Below, in pieces: positions 1 through 7,395 of a stretch of 19,487 bases of DNA. Source of the DNA: Paracoccaceae bacterium (GTDB lineage: Bacteria; Pseudomonadota; Alphaproteobacteria; Rhodobacterales; Rhodobacteraceae); the NCBI GenBank assembly GCA_009920225.1, contig RGAJ01000005.1:1-19487 (forward strand), read 5' to 3'. The position numbers and the translations under genes were made by a program. The notes beneath the pieces were generated by a model that had not been told where the DNA came from, did not search any database, and worked only from the letters and a program-made list of their open reading frames with translations. Each line of letters starts with the position of its first letter. The stretch's first letter is position 1.

Positions 1-81
1 TATCCAAATCCCACCAAAGGTTTTTGGATCATGCAACACCAACCGAAAGACAAGCGTGGCGATATCGGTTACGGTTTTCAA
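1..81 (-). CDS. bchD: Magnesium chelatase subunit D, N-terminal fragment (cut by window edge)
   Basis: Only the first 27 codons lie in the window. BchD is the AAA+ platform subunit that works with BchI and BchH to insert Mg2+ into protoporphyrin IX, the first committed step to bacteriochlorophyll. The visible reading gives TLVFRLVLHDPKTFGGIWI, which fits the conserved BchD opening (hydrophobic stretch, then DP...GG.W.). It is in the same frame as bchI, directly after its stop, so it must start downstream of that stop. No ATG is available, and the TTG at 79-81 follows an AGG(T)AAGAG purine run in the last codons of bchI. Placement immediately after bchI is standard for this cluster. The family call rests on a short stretch plus context, and the start codon is an inference. 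Confidence 0.8.
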   Translation of the reverse strand, partial: MKTVTDIATLVFRLVLHDPKTFGGIWI

Positions 82-84
82 CTC

Positions 85-1089
85 TTACCTCATCACGGCA
101 TCTAAGGTGCGTTCGACACGGACGGTGGACCCTGAATCGTCCAACGGATCGCGGCGCAACCGATGGCTTAGCGCCATAGGGGCAATGTGTTTGATATGGC
201 TGAGCGTCACATGTTTGTCGCCCAGATAGGCCGCCAAAGCGCGCGCGGTTTTCAAAAGGGTCAATTCACCGCGCAATCCGTCGCTGCCCAAGGCCACGCA
301 GATTTCGGCGCAGGTTTCCAACATCTTGTCACTGGTTTCAACCACGTTAAGCCGTCGGCGCGCGTTCACAATTTCGCGGCTGAGTTTTTTGTTTTCTGTG
401 GCCCACTCTGCGTAAAACCCATCGGGATCGCGATCAAAGGCGTCACGCCGTTTGATGATGTCAATGCGGTCCAATATGGTTTGCGGTGTGCGCACCTCGA
501 CAGACAGGCCAAAGCGATCCAACAGCTGCGGACGCAATTCGCCTTCTTCTGGGTTGCCTGATCCGATCAGGATAAAGCGCGAGGGGTGGCGAATGGACAG
601 GCCTTCGCGTTCAACCACGTTTTCGCCGGATTGCGCGACATCAAGCAAAAGATCGACGATGTGATCCTCTAACAGATTGACCTCGTCAATATAGAGATAT
701 CCGCGGTTGGCCCGCGCCAAGAGGCCGGGTTGAAATGTTTTCACGCCATCGACCAAAGCGCGTTCGATATCCAACGCCCCTGTGACACGATCTGCGCTAA
801 TGCCCAAGGGTAAATCCACCACGGGCGTTGGGACTTGATGGGTTTTTTTCGTCGCATGTTCAACCCACTCGGGCACAGCGTCAGTGGCCTGCGAATTGAC
901 GGGGCACCCCACGATTGCGGTGATGGGGGGCAAAAGATCGGCCAAAGCCCGTACGATTGTTGATTTTCCTGTCCCACGATCTCCAAAGACCAAGACACCG
1001 CCAATTTTTGGGTCAATGGCTGTCAATGTCAGGGCAAGCTTCATTTGCGCTTGTCCGACGATTGCCGAGAATGGAAAAGCTTTAGACAT
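85..1089 (-). CDS. bchI: Magnesium chelatase ATPase subunit I
   Basis: AAA+ ATPase subunit of Mg-chelatase. It forms hexamers with BchD and uses ATP to drive Mg2+ insertion into protoporphyrin IX on BchH. The product is 334 aa, the usual BchI length. Visible motifs are Walker A GDRGTGKS (36-43), Walker B YIDEVN (133-138), the sensor-1-like GSGNP (176-180) and the C-terminal sensor-2-like GLRGELTLLKTARA (271-284). The ATG at 1089 gives the family N-terminus (MSKAFPFSAIVGQ). An in-frame start at 1131 would add 14 residues inside the end of crtA and is less likely. It lies 5 nt after the crtA stop and is followed directly by bchD, so crtA-bchI-bchD are probably cotranscribed from the 1830-1895 control region. 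Nothing unusual was seen. Confidence 0.97.
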   Translation of the reverse strand: MSKAFPFSAIVGQAQMKLALTLTAIDPKIGGVLVFGDRGTGKSTIVRALADLLPPITAIVGCPVNSQATDAVPEWVEHATKKTHQVPTPVVDLPLGISADRVTGALDIERALVDGVKTFQPGLLARANRGYLYIDEVNLLEDHIVDLLLDVAQSGENVVEREGLSIRHPSRFILIGSGNPEEGELRPQLLDRFGLSVEVRTPQTILDRIDIIKRRDAFDRDPDGFYAEWATENKKLSREIVNARRRLNVVETSDKMLETCAEICVALGSDGLRGELTLLKTARALAAYLGDKHVTLSHIKHIAPMALSHRLRRDPLDDSGSTVRVERTLDAVMR

Positions 1090-1094
1090 GAATA

Positions 1095-1829
1095 TTATTC
1101 CCTTAACAACTGTTTGTTGAAATCCGACCAATAGCCATCAATCATTGTGATATTGAATCGCGCATAGAGTTCTTCTTTGAACCAACGCCCTTGGCGCACC
1201 TGCGCGATTGCGGATTTGTGGGCCCCATGCGCATGTGCAAATTGGGCCATGTCCGAAACATTGGGCCAAATTGAAAAGGTCAGCTGTTGGCGCAGCGGCA
1301 CTTCGCCCAAGCCAATTTTGAACATCACCTTTCTGTTTTCCCCGATCCGTTTGCTGATTGCGGGGGCTTGGCCCCAGAATTGTAAGATCTTGCTCCAGCG
1401 CAATGTGGCGCGGGTCAAAATCGCAACCGGACCTGCGTTTGCATTGGGGCGGGGGTCGAATGGCGTTTGTCCTGACCATTGGCCGCGGCTTGATGTCGGT
1501 TCCAGAAAAATGGTGCAGGTTTGTGTCGCGCGTTCGCGATAACGCTTAAACAGGGGGTTGTGTTCCAGATTGGCGCGCACGTCGGCCCCATTGTCCCAAA
1601 CACATAGAACCGCGTAAACACCCCAATTCGGAATCGGTGTGAACCCTTGGCCTGTTCCAGACCCGAGCAATTTCCAAAACTGTAAATGAGGTGTTTTTGA
1701 CAATGACACGCGGGCAAGCCCCATCATCACAAAAGCCCAAGCTTTGTGCCATATCGTATCAAAGCGATACAGGCTGAGGGTCACAGTTTGAATGATCTGC
1801 CTCCGCTTGTTTGAAAGGATGCTTGGCAT
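1095..1829 (-). CDS. crtA: Spheroidene monooxygenase (CrtA)
   Basis: CrtA oxidises spheroidene to spheroidenone (and hydroxyspheroidene to its ketone), the oxygen-dependent last step of the spheroidene pathway. Family signatures are visible across the protein: QTVTLSLYRFD near the N-terminus, GSGTGQGFTP, then ILTRATLRW, VMFKIGLGEVPLRQQLTFSIWP and WFKEELYARF towards the C-terminus. The ATG at 1829 gives 244 aa, but 1829 has no good ribosome-binding site and adds a tail (MPSILSNKRRQII) before the point where the Rhodobacter proteins I recall begin (M-QTVTLS). At that point here there is an ATT codon (1793-1791) preceded by a perfect GGAGG (1804-1800) at 6 nt. The start is therefore uncertain: ATG 1829 is the conservative choice and ATT 1793 the alternative. 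The Pro/Ala-rich C-terminal tail that I recall in the R. sphaeroides protein is absent. It is divergent from crtI and followed by bchI after 5 nt. Confidence 0.92.
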   Translation of the reverse strand: MPSILSNKRRQIIQTVTLSLYRFDTIWHKAWAFVMMGLARVSLSKTPHLQFWKLLGSGTGQGFTPIPNWGVYAVLCVWDNGADVRANLEHNPLFKRYRERATQTCTIFLEPTSSRGQWSGQTPFDPRPNANAGPVAILTRATLRWSKILQFWGQAPAISKRIGENRKVMFKIGLGEVPLRQQLTFSIWPNVSDMAQFAHAHGAHKSAIAQVRQGRWFKEELYARFNITMIDGYWSDFNKQLLRE

Positions 1830-1858
1830 GTTTTTAGTCAACCATAAAAGACATCTAT

Positions 1859-1876
1859 TGTAAATAAAAATAGACA
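1859..1876. promoter_or_regulatory. PpsR/CrtJ-type operator 1 in the crtA-crtI divergent region
   Basis: The sequence TGTAAATAAAAATAGACA is an exact match to TGT-N12-ACA, the known recognition pattern of the PpsR/CrtJ photosynthesis repressor. It lies 7 bp from a second perfect copy, matching the short tandem spacing of known PpsR operators. It sits between the divergent crtA and crtI genes, so it could control both. Binding itself is inferred. Confidence 0.8.
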
Positions 1877-1883
1877 TGTGTAC

Positions 1884-1901
1884 TGTAAGACTATTATGAC
1901 A
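1884..1901. promoter_or_regulatory. PpsR/CrtJ-type operator 2, overlapping the crtI start codon
   Basis: The sequence TGTAAGACTATTATGACA is an exact TGT-N12-ACA match. It is the second site of a tandem pair, separated from the first by 7 bp (tgtgtac). It contains the crtI ATG (1896-1898), so a bound repressor would cover the translation start region of the gene on DNA and probably lies downstream of the crtI promoter. Function is inferred from the motif and location. Confidence 0.78.
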
Positions 1902-3443
1902 CACCCCGAGCCCCTTCTTAGGATCCGCACGGATCCTTTCCATCGACCCAAGGCGATTGTCATTGGGGCGGGATTAGGCGGTTTATCGGCCGCAATGCGA
2001 TTGGGTGCCAAAGGTTATCAGGTTGACATCATTGATCGCTTGGATCGTTTGGGTGGCCGCGGGTCGTCGGTATCGCAAAATGGATATCGCTTTGATCTGG
2101 GCCCCACGATTTTGACAGTGCCCGAGGTGTTTGAACGGTTGTGGTCCGAATGTGGCGGCACGTTTCGCGATGATGTGACGGTCAAGCCGCTTGATCCCTA
2201 TTACGAAATTCGTTGGCCAGACGGGTCACGGTTTCAGATCCGCAACGAAGAGGCCGACATGTTGGCCGAAGTCGAACGGATGTTTCCAAAAGATCGGGCA
2301 GGATATTTGAAGTTTTTGCAAGATTGCGAAAAACGCTACCAGTTCGGGTTCGAAGGTTTAGGGCGCAAGCCGATGCATCGCTTGTGGGATTTGGCCAAGG
2401 AAATTCCGGGCTTCGTGCGATTGCGCGCGGATCGCTCTGTTTATGCCCATGCTTCGGCGCGGGTCAAGGATCCGCGGTTTCGCATGGCTTTGTCCTTTCA
2501 TCCGTTGTTCATCGGGGGTGATCCCAGACATGTGACATCCATGTATATTCTGGTCAGTCATTTGGAAAAAGCATTTGGTGTCCACTATGTCCAAGGCGGC
2601 GTCCAAGCCTTGGCCGATGCCATGGGGCGGTTTGCCGAACGGCAGGGCGCGCGCATTTCCTTGGGGACTACAGTTGATGAAATCACTGTCAAAGATCGAC
2701 GTGTGACGGGGGTGACATTGTCGGACGGGCGCCATATTGCGGCGGATATTGTGGTGTCAAACGCCGATCCAGGATGGACCTATGACAAATTGCTGCGCAA
2801 AGCCCCGCGGAAACGTTGGAACCGCGCAAAACTGGCGCGGGCGCGATGGTCGATGGGTTTGTTTGTCTGGTATTTTGGAACCCGTGGCACGCGGGACCAG
2901 TGGTCGGACGTGGGGCATCATACAATTATCAATGGCCCCCGATATCGCGGGTTGTTGGGTGATATTTTTGACAAGGTTACGTTGGCCGATGATATGTCGC
3001 TTTATCTGCATCGCCCGTCTGTGACCGATCCGTCGGTCGCACCTGCGGGGGACGATTGTTTTTATGCGCTGTCGCCTGTACCGAATTTGAAATCAAAAAA
3101 CCCTGTCGACTGGGCACAGGAAAAAGACGTCTATCTGGAAAAAATGCGCACTGTGTTAAACGGTGTTATTCCGGGGTTTTCCGAAAAAATTGCTGCGCAG
3201 CATGTTCTGACGCCGATGGATTTTGAATCCCGATACCTAAGCCCGCATGGCGCGGGATTTTCGCTGGAGCCGCGCATTTTTCAATCCGCATGGTTTAGGC
3301 CGCATAACATCAGCGAAGATTTTGATAACCTCTATCTTGTCGGGGCAGGGACCCATCCCGGGGCAGGGATCCCAAGTGTGGTGACCTCGTCCGAGGTGTT
3401 GACGCAATTGGTTCCATCGGTGACGGGGGCGCGTGTCCCATGA
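1896..3443 (+). CDS. crtI: Phytoene desaturase (neurosporene-forming, CrtI)
   Basis: FAD-dependent desaturase that converts 15-cis-phytoene to neurosporene (three desaturations) in spheroidene-pathway bacteria. It acts at the membrane. The 515-aa product has the N-terminal dinucleotide-binding motif IGAGLGGLSAA (GxGxxG at 24-29) followed by the acidic/GGRG segment (DRLDRLGGRGSS). It has FDLGPTILTVPEVFERLW and the C-terminal CrtI-family signature LVGAGTHPGAGIPSV. The ATG at 1896 was chosen because it is the only standard start just before the FAD motif apart from a GTG at 1878; neither has a clear ribosome-binding site. The stop overlaps the crtB start by 4 nt (ATGA), so the two are translationally coupled. 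Control is probably by the tandem PpsR-type sites at its 5' end. The three-step product is inferred from the neighbouring crtC, crtD, crtF and crtA. Confidence 0.96.
   Translation: MTHPEPLLRIRTDPFHRPKAIVIGAGLGGLSAAMRLGAKGYQVDIIDRLDRLGGRGSSVSQNGYRFDLGPTILTVPEVFERLWSECGGTFRDDVTVKPLDPYYEIRWPDGSRFQIRNEEADMLAEVERMFPKDRAGYLKFLQDCEKRYQFGFEGLGRKPMHRLWDLAKEIPGFVRLRADRSVYAHASARVKDPRFRMALSFHPLFIGGDPRHVTSMYILVSHLEKAFGVHYVQGGVQALADAMGRFAERQGARISLGTTVDEITVKDRRVTGVTLSDGRHIAADIVVSNADPGWTYDKLLRKAPRKRWNRAKLARARWSMGLFVWYFGTRGTRDQWSDVGHHTIINGPRYRGLLGDIFDKVTLADDMSLYLHRPSVTDPSVAPAGDDCFYALSPVPNLKSKNPVDWAQEKDVYLEKMRTVLNGVIPGFSEKIAAQHVLTPMDFESRYLSPHGAGFSLEPRIFQSAWFRPHNISEDFDNLYLVGAGTHPGAGIPSVVTSSEVLTQLVPSVTGARVP
1920..1937. 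repeat. Perfect inverted repeat in the first codons of crtI
   Basis: AGGATCCG-CA-CGGATCCT is an 8-bp perfect inverted repeat with a 2-nt centre, in crtI codons 9-14. In RNA it could fold into a stem of about 7 bp with a 4-nt loop, starting 22 nt after the A of the ATG. That is close enough to affect translation initiation. It may be chance, since it codes for an unremarkable peptide (RIRTDP). Confidence 0.6.
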
Positions 3444-4459
3444 GATCCACCGCCCAAAGCGATATGGACTATTGCAAAGACGCCATTCGGCATGGATCGC
3501 TGTCCTTTCATGCGGCCTCAACCCTGTTGCCAAAATCGGTGCGCGAACCCTGTCTTGCGTTATATGCGTTTTGTCGCCTTGCGGATGATGAGGTGGATTT
3601 GAAGGCGGATAAATCCGCATCCGTCCGCGATCTGATTTCACGTTTGGACGATGTGTATGCCGGGCGGCCGCGCAATCGGCCAATGGATCGCGCATTCACC
3701 CGTATGGTCCAAGAATTCGACATGCCGCGTGCCTTGCCCGAAGCCCTATTGGAAGGGTTGCTGTGGGATGCATTGGGCAAAGAATATGACACATTTGACG
3801 ATTTGGTGTCTTATGCTGCGCGTGTTGCATCGGCGGTGGGCGCGATGATGTGTGTCATTATGGGAATGCGGGATGCGGATGTATTGGCGCGTGCGTGTGA
3901 TTTGGGGGTTGCGATGCAATTGACCAACATCGCGCGCGACGTGGGCGAAGACGCGCGCGAGGGCAGGCTCTATATCCCGCGTCAGTGGCTTGCGCAGAAC
4001 GGTCTTGCGCGGTCGGACCTTATGGCAGCGGATGTCACGCGGCCGGAAATTCAATTGATGACGCGCCAACTGTTATCGCAGGCGGATCAACTGTATCATC
4101 GATCCGAGGCAGGGATCGCCCGTTTGCCAATCCCTGTGCGCCCCGCAATGTTTGCCGCACGCCACATTTATGCAGCCATCGGTGATAATTTACGCGATCA
4201 CGATTACAACAACATCACCCGTCGCGCGCGCACGGATAAGTTTACCAAGCTGCGGTTGCTTGGGCTGTCTGCCACCAAAGCAGCGGCAAGCATGGTCTTG
4301 CCAACACCTGCCACGGTCTATGCCCGTCCCTTGCCGCAAACCGAATTCCTGATCCGCGCTGCGGCGATCAAAAAAGAACACGATACCGGCTGGAGTGATC
4401 GCTTTATTTCCGTTATGGAACAGCTCAGCCAAAGCGACCAAAGCAATATCGGCGCCTAA
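3440..4459 (+). CDS. crtB: 15-cis-phytoene synthase (CrtB)
   Basis: Condenses two geranylgeranyl diphosphates head-to-head to phytoene, feeding CrtI. The 339-aa product carries both Asp-rich Mg-diphosphate-binding motifs of squalene/phytoene synthases: DDEVD (49-53) and RDVGED (166-171), the latter within the family signature MQLTNIARDVGEDAREGRLY. The opening YCKDAIRHGSLSFHAASTLLP is typical of bacterial phytoene synthases. The ATG overlaps the crtI stop by 4 nt, which fixes the start and implies coupled translation. tspO follows after 27 nt. No anomalies were seen. Confidence 0.96.
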   Translation: MRSTAQSDMDYCKDAIRHGSLSFHAASTLLPKSVREPCLALYAFCRLADDEVDLKADKSASVRDLISRLDDVYAGRPRNRPMDRAFTRMVQEFDMPRALPEALLEGLLWDALGKEYDTFDDLVSYAARVASAVGAMMCVIMGMRDADVLARACDLGVAMQLTNIARDVGEDAREGRLYIPRQWLAQNGLARSDLMAADVTRPEIQLMTRQLLSQADQLYHRSEAGIARLPIPVRPAMFAARHIYAAIGDNLRDHDYNNITRRARTDKFTKLRLLGLSATKAAASMVLPTPATVYARPLPQTEFLIRAAAIKKEHDTGWSDRFISVMEQLSQSDQSNIGA

Positions 4460-4486
4460 GGTCGCGTTGATAAAGGGGACGCAGAT

Positions 4487-4939
4487 ATGTGGTTGGATTT
4501 TACAATATTTTTGGTGGCCTGTTTGGTCGCGGGTTCAACCGGTGGATTGTTTCCACCCGGTGCATGGTATGCGGGTCTTGCCAAACCAAAATGGACGCCG
4601 CCCAATTGGGTGTTTCCTGTCACTTGGACGCTTTTGTATTTATTGATGGCCTTTGCGGGCGCACGGCTTGCGGCGATGCCTGATGCGGGCACTGCCTTGG
4701 CGCTGTGGTCGTTGCAAATCGCGCTGAATGCGCTGTGGACGCCCGTTTTCTTTGGGCTGCGCAAGATCAAAATGGGGCTTTATGTCATAACCGGATTGTG
4801 GGGCGCTGTTGCGCTTTGCGTGGGTGTTTTTTGGTCCTATGACGCGGTCGCGGGCCTTGCCTTTGCGCCGTATCTTGTGTGGGTCAGTATTGCCTTGATG
4901 CTGAATTTATCGGTCTATCGGCTTAATCCACAGGCGTGA
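4487..4939 (+). CDS. tspO: Tryptophan-rich sensory protein TspO/MBR family
   Basis: Small integral membrane protein of the TspO/peripheral benzodiazepine receptor family, known to bind porphyrins. In R. sphaeroides it is a negative modulator of photosynthesis gene expression in response to oxygen; crtK is an old synonym. The 150-aa product has five hydrophobic segments and the Trp/Pro-rich first loop characteristic of the family (AGLAKPKWTPPNWVFPVTWTLLY is the region, residues 29-51). It also has ALNALWTPVFFGL in the middle and the LNLSVYRLN end. The ATG at 4487 is preceded by AAAGGGGA, a good ribosome-binding site. It is the third gene of the crtI-crtB-tspO run, and its 3' end overlaps the convergent crtC 3' end by 17 nt. 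The same linkage is known in Rhodobacter. Its regulatory role here is inferred. Confidence 0.94.
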   Translation: MWLDFTIFLVACLVAGSTGGLFPPGAWYAGLAKPKWTPPNWVFPVTWTLLYLLMAFAGARLAAMPDAGTALALWSLQIALNALWTPVFFGLRKIKMGLYVITGLWGAVALCVGVFWSYDAVAGLAFAPYLVWVSIALMLNLSVYRLNPQA

Positions 4940-5912
4940 TTGCATGTGGCCATGTTCTGCGTCGTGGAACGCGGACCGCCAGCATTGCAAGGATTGCAGG
5001 ATTGCGGAACCGATGTAGGTCCAACGCCTCAAACACACCTGTTGTTTTTTCACCCATGAGGGTCGTTTCGACCATGGCACGGCTGTAAAACGGAGCATCC
5101 AAGAGGCTTTTGACCTGTTTTGGTTTCGATCCCGCATCACATCGCGTGCTGCGCGACACAGCCCAAAGGCTGCGCGAAAATTTGGTCAGGGGCGGGGGGG
5201 ATGCGATCTGTTCTGCGGTTCCGTCGTGATGTATCAGAAAGGCATGATGATGATGCGTTCCATCCCGTAGTTCCAAGTCATAAAAACAGGCCGCACCCGA
5301 TTTCACGGGGAAACGGCCCCATGTCCAATAGTTAAAGTCCTGTTCCAAGGCGCGCGTGCCAAAATTGGCGTCGAAATATCCGTGGCCTGACCATGTCCAG
5401 CCGTCCATATTCAAATCGACATCAATATCGGCGGTCGGCGCAAATGGTCGCCAAACATGGGATCCGTCCGCGGTTAGGGGCAGTTCAACACCGGTCATCC
5501 CTGTGGGGCGCAAGGTGACGGTGCCGCGAATGCGCGAGATCAAGGGAAGGCTGCTGACTTCGTCAATTGTGATGACCAAGGATTGCGATGCGGCATCCCA
5601 TTCCACACAGGATGGCCCAAGCGTCAGGGTATGTTCGCTTTGGCCCAGTGCCGACCGCCCGCGATCTGTCATGGTAAAGCGCCCTTTGGGTCCATAGGTC
5701 GCAACATTCAAGCAGATGTTATTGTTTGGATTTTTCCGTCCCGACCATTTGTACCAAGGGGAAAAAACCGATCCGATAAAGGCAATGATCGAAATGGCGC
5801 GACCCGTTGCGGGATCAAACCCATCAACATACCACCACGCATATCCGTTGGGGGGAACGTCTAGGTTAAAATTTGGCGCCGAGTCATCTCGTCTACTGCG
5901 AGCTGCCCGCAA
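4923..5912 (-). CDS. crtC: Carotenoid 1,2-hydratase / hydroxyneurosporene synthase (CrtC)
   Basis: Adds water across the terminal 1,2 double bond of neurosporene (and related acyclic carotenoids). This gives 1-hydroxyneurosporene, the substrate for CrtD and CrtF. The family core is clear: NFNLDVPPNGYAWWYVDGFD, then IIAFIGSVFSPWYKWSGRKNP, then later WTWSGHGYFDANFGTRALE and FNYWTWGRF. The open frame extends far upstream inside crtD, but homology begins only near NFNLDVPP. The nearest usable start is TTG at 5912-5910 (329 aa), giving a 52-nt overlap with crtD. The only other candidate seen is ATG at 5990 (355 aa, 130-nt overlap). The start is therefore tentative. It follows crtD in the same direction, so a crtD-crtC operon is likely. 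Its 3' end overlaps tspO convergently. Confidence 0.9.
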   Translation of the reverse strand: MRAARSRRDDSAPNFNLDVPPNGYAWWYVDGFDPATGRAISIIAFIGSVFSPWYKWSGRKNPNNNICLNVATYGPKGRFTMTDRGRSALGQSEHTLTLGPSCVEWDAASQSLVITIDEVSSLPLISRIRGTVTLRPTGMTGVELPLTADGSHVWRPFAPTADIDVDLNMDGWTWSGHGYFDANFGTRALEQDFNYWTWGRFPVKSGAACFYDLELRDGTHHHHAFLIHHDGTAEQIASPPPLTKFSRSLWAVSRSTRCDAGSKPKQVKSLLDAPFYSRAMVETTLMGEKTTGVFEALDLHRFRNPAILAMLAVRVPRRRTWPHAITPVD

Positions 5913-7339
5913 AGCGCTGCCATCGGAACCCCCGCGCCCGGATGCACCCCGCCCCCCACCAGAAACAGGTTCGAAATGGGGGTCACACATGTCGGCCGCC
6001 GCAGGGTCGATAACATGCCCTCGGGGCTCTGCCCGTAAAGGGACCCGTCCGAAGCTGGAAAACGTTCCGCAAAATCCTGTGGCATGGTCAGATGTTCGCG
6101 CCCGATCTGTCTGTGAAATGTCAGGCCGAACCGTTCCAGTCGGTTGAAAGTGATTGCTTTGCATCTGTCAAAATCCTCTGGTTCTGGCGCCCGTTGTGAA
6201 AGCGGCGGAGCATTCAAGATTATTTCAAACCGATCCACATGCGGCGTTGGCGCATTGGCCCCCCGATCTTGGGCGCAGACATAAATCGTTGGGTCAACAG
6301 GCATGAGACCGCGTGAAATATCGTCAAATTCCGAATTTGGTCGATCGGCAAAAAAGACATTGTGATGGGCCAGATTTGCGGCCTCAACCGGGGCATCAAA
6401 CCCCCAAACATAGGCGGATAAACTGCGTTTTGCGGATTTTGTGGACCGCGCTATGGTTTCAACATCTGGGCCAAGATCGCCTTGTGACAGGGATCGCGGA
6501 TCCCCATTAAAGATAACAGCATCCGCGGTATGCTGTGTTCCATCGGTGACATCAACGCCGACCACGCGATCGGCAGAGCGGCGGATGCGCGTGACAGAGG
6601 TGTTAAATGTAAACGTGACACCCCGTTCGATGCACAGCTGTTCCAAAACCCGCGCAAGGCGATTCATGCCGCCCTTGATCGTCCAGACGCCGCGCGCTTC
6701 GGCCTGCCAGATCAGCGACATCAGCGCGGGGGCCGTTTGTGGCGTGCCGCCCACATAGGTGGCATAGCGACCAAACAGCTGCGCAAGACGCGGATCGCTG
6801 AAATAGGATGAGAGACTGCTGCCCAATGACGACAAGGGTTTCATTTTGCCGATCACGCTTGGGCGTTTCAGGGTGGCGCGCATCATTTGCAACAGGTTTG
6901 GCCGCGCGTTTTGCATCACGGGTTTATCAAAGCAGTCAAACAAAAGGCGGCTGTCGTTGTAGAATTTCGCAAACTCTTTCCCGCTTTTCTTGCCAAAGAC
7001 GGCGGTGATTTCGGTTGCGGATTGTTCGAAATTGTCATGCAGGTCCAACATCGTCCCGTCGGGCCACCAGTGGCGCGCCAAAATCGGTTCGCGCGTCAAT
7101 GTGATATGTTCGTGTATGTCTTCGTCGATTGATGCAAACAAGCGTTGAAACACAGGCAAGAGCGTCAAGACAGTGGGCCCAATATCGATTGGACCGCTTG
7201 ATCCGAGATGCGTTCGTATTTTTCCGCCGGCTTGCGCGCCCGCATCAATGACGTGCACATGATGCCCTGCATGCGCAAGTTTCACCGCTGCAGACAGGCC
7301 CCCTATACCCGCACCGACTATAATAATTTTCCGGGCCAC
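5861..7339 (-). CDS. crtD: Hydroxyneurosporene/methoxyneurosporene desaturase (CrtD)
   Basis: FAD-dependent 3,4-desaturase acting on 1-hydroxy- or methoxy-carotenoids in the spheroidene pathway, paralogous to CrtI. The 492-aa product starts with the Rossmann motif KIIIVGAGIGGLSAA (GxGxxG at 9-14) and has a following GGKIRTH segment. It has DIGPTVLTLLPVFQRLF and the C-terminal LVGGGVHPGAGVPMA signature. The start is GTG (7339-7337), preceded by AAAGAGAA as ribosome-binding site. An ATG 17 nt upstream is out of frame. Distinction from crtI rests on sequence differences (QLFGRYATYVGGTPQTAPALM) and on its pairing with crtC, divergent from crtE, as in Rhodobacter. The control region 7340-7450 carries PpsR-type sites. 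Confidence 0.94.
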   Translation of the reverse strand: MARKIIIVGAGIGGLSAAVKLAHAGHHVHVIDAGAQAGGKIRTHLGSSGPIDIGPTVLTLLPVFQRLFASIDEDIHEHITLTREPILARHWWPDGTMLDLHDNFEQSATEITAVFGKKSGKEFAKFYNDSRLLFDCFDKPVMQNARPNLLQMMRATLKRPSVIGKMKPLSSLGSSLSSYFSDPRLAQLFGRYATYVGGTPQTAPALMSLIWQAEARGVWTIKGGMNRLARVLEQLCIERGVTFTFNTSVTRIRRSADRVVGVDVTDGTQHTADAVIFNGDPRSLSQGDLGPDVETIARSTKSAKRSLSAYVWGFDAPVEAANLAHHNVFFADRPNSEFDDISRGLMPVDPTIYVCAQDRGANAPTPHVDRFEIILNAPPLSQRAPEPEDFDRCKAITFNRLERFGLTFHRQIGREHLTMPQDFAERFPASDGSLYGQSPEGMLSTLRRPTCVTPISNLFLVGGGVHPGAGVPMAALCGQLAVDEMTRRQILT

Positions 7340-7352
7340 TTAATATTCTCTT

Positions 7353-7368
7353 TCATCATGCATGATGA
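7353..7368. repeat. Perfect 16-bp palindrome in the crtD 5' leader
   Basis: TCATCATGCATGATGA is identical on both strands. It lies 13 bp upstream of the crtD GTG, next to its ribosome-binding site. It does not match the PpsR pattern. It could be a binding site for another dimeric regulator, or chance. No function is assigned. Confidence 0.55.
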
Positions 7369-7395
7369 TTGAAGTGTTGACTCAAACAGGGAATA

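Noticed and set aside
1177-1542. Plus-strand open frames opposite crtA (and 187-561 opposite bchI).
   Set aside because: They are antisense to clear genes, have no recognisable motifs or ribosome-binding sites, and their extent follows the codon structure of the opposite gene.
5716-6147. Plus-strand 143-codon open frame opposite crtC/crtD.
   Set aside because: Antisense shadow of the crtD-crtC overlap, with low-complexity Pro/Arg/Ser content and no family features.
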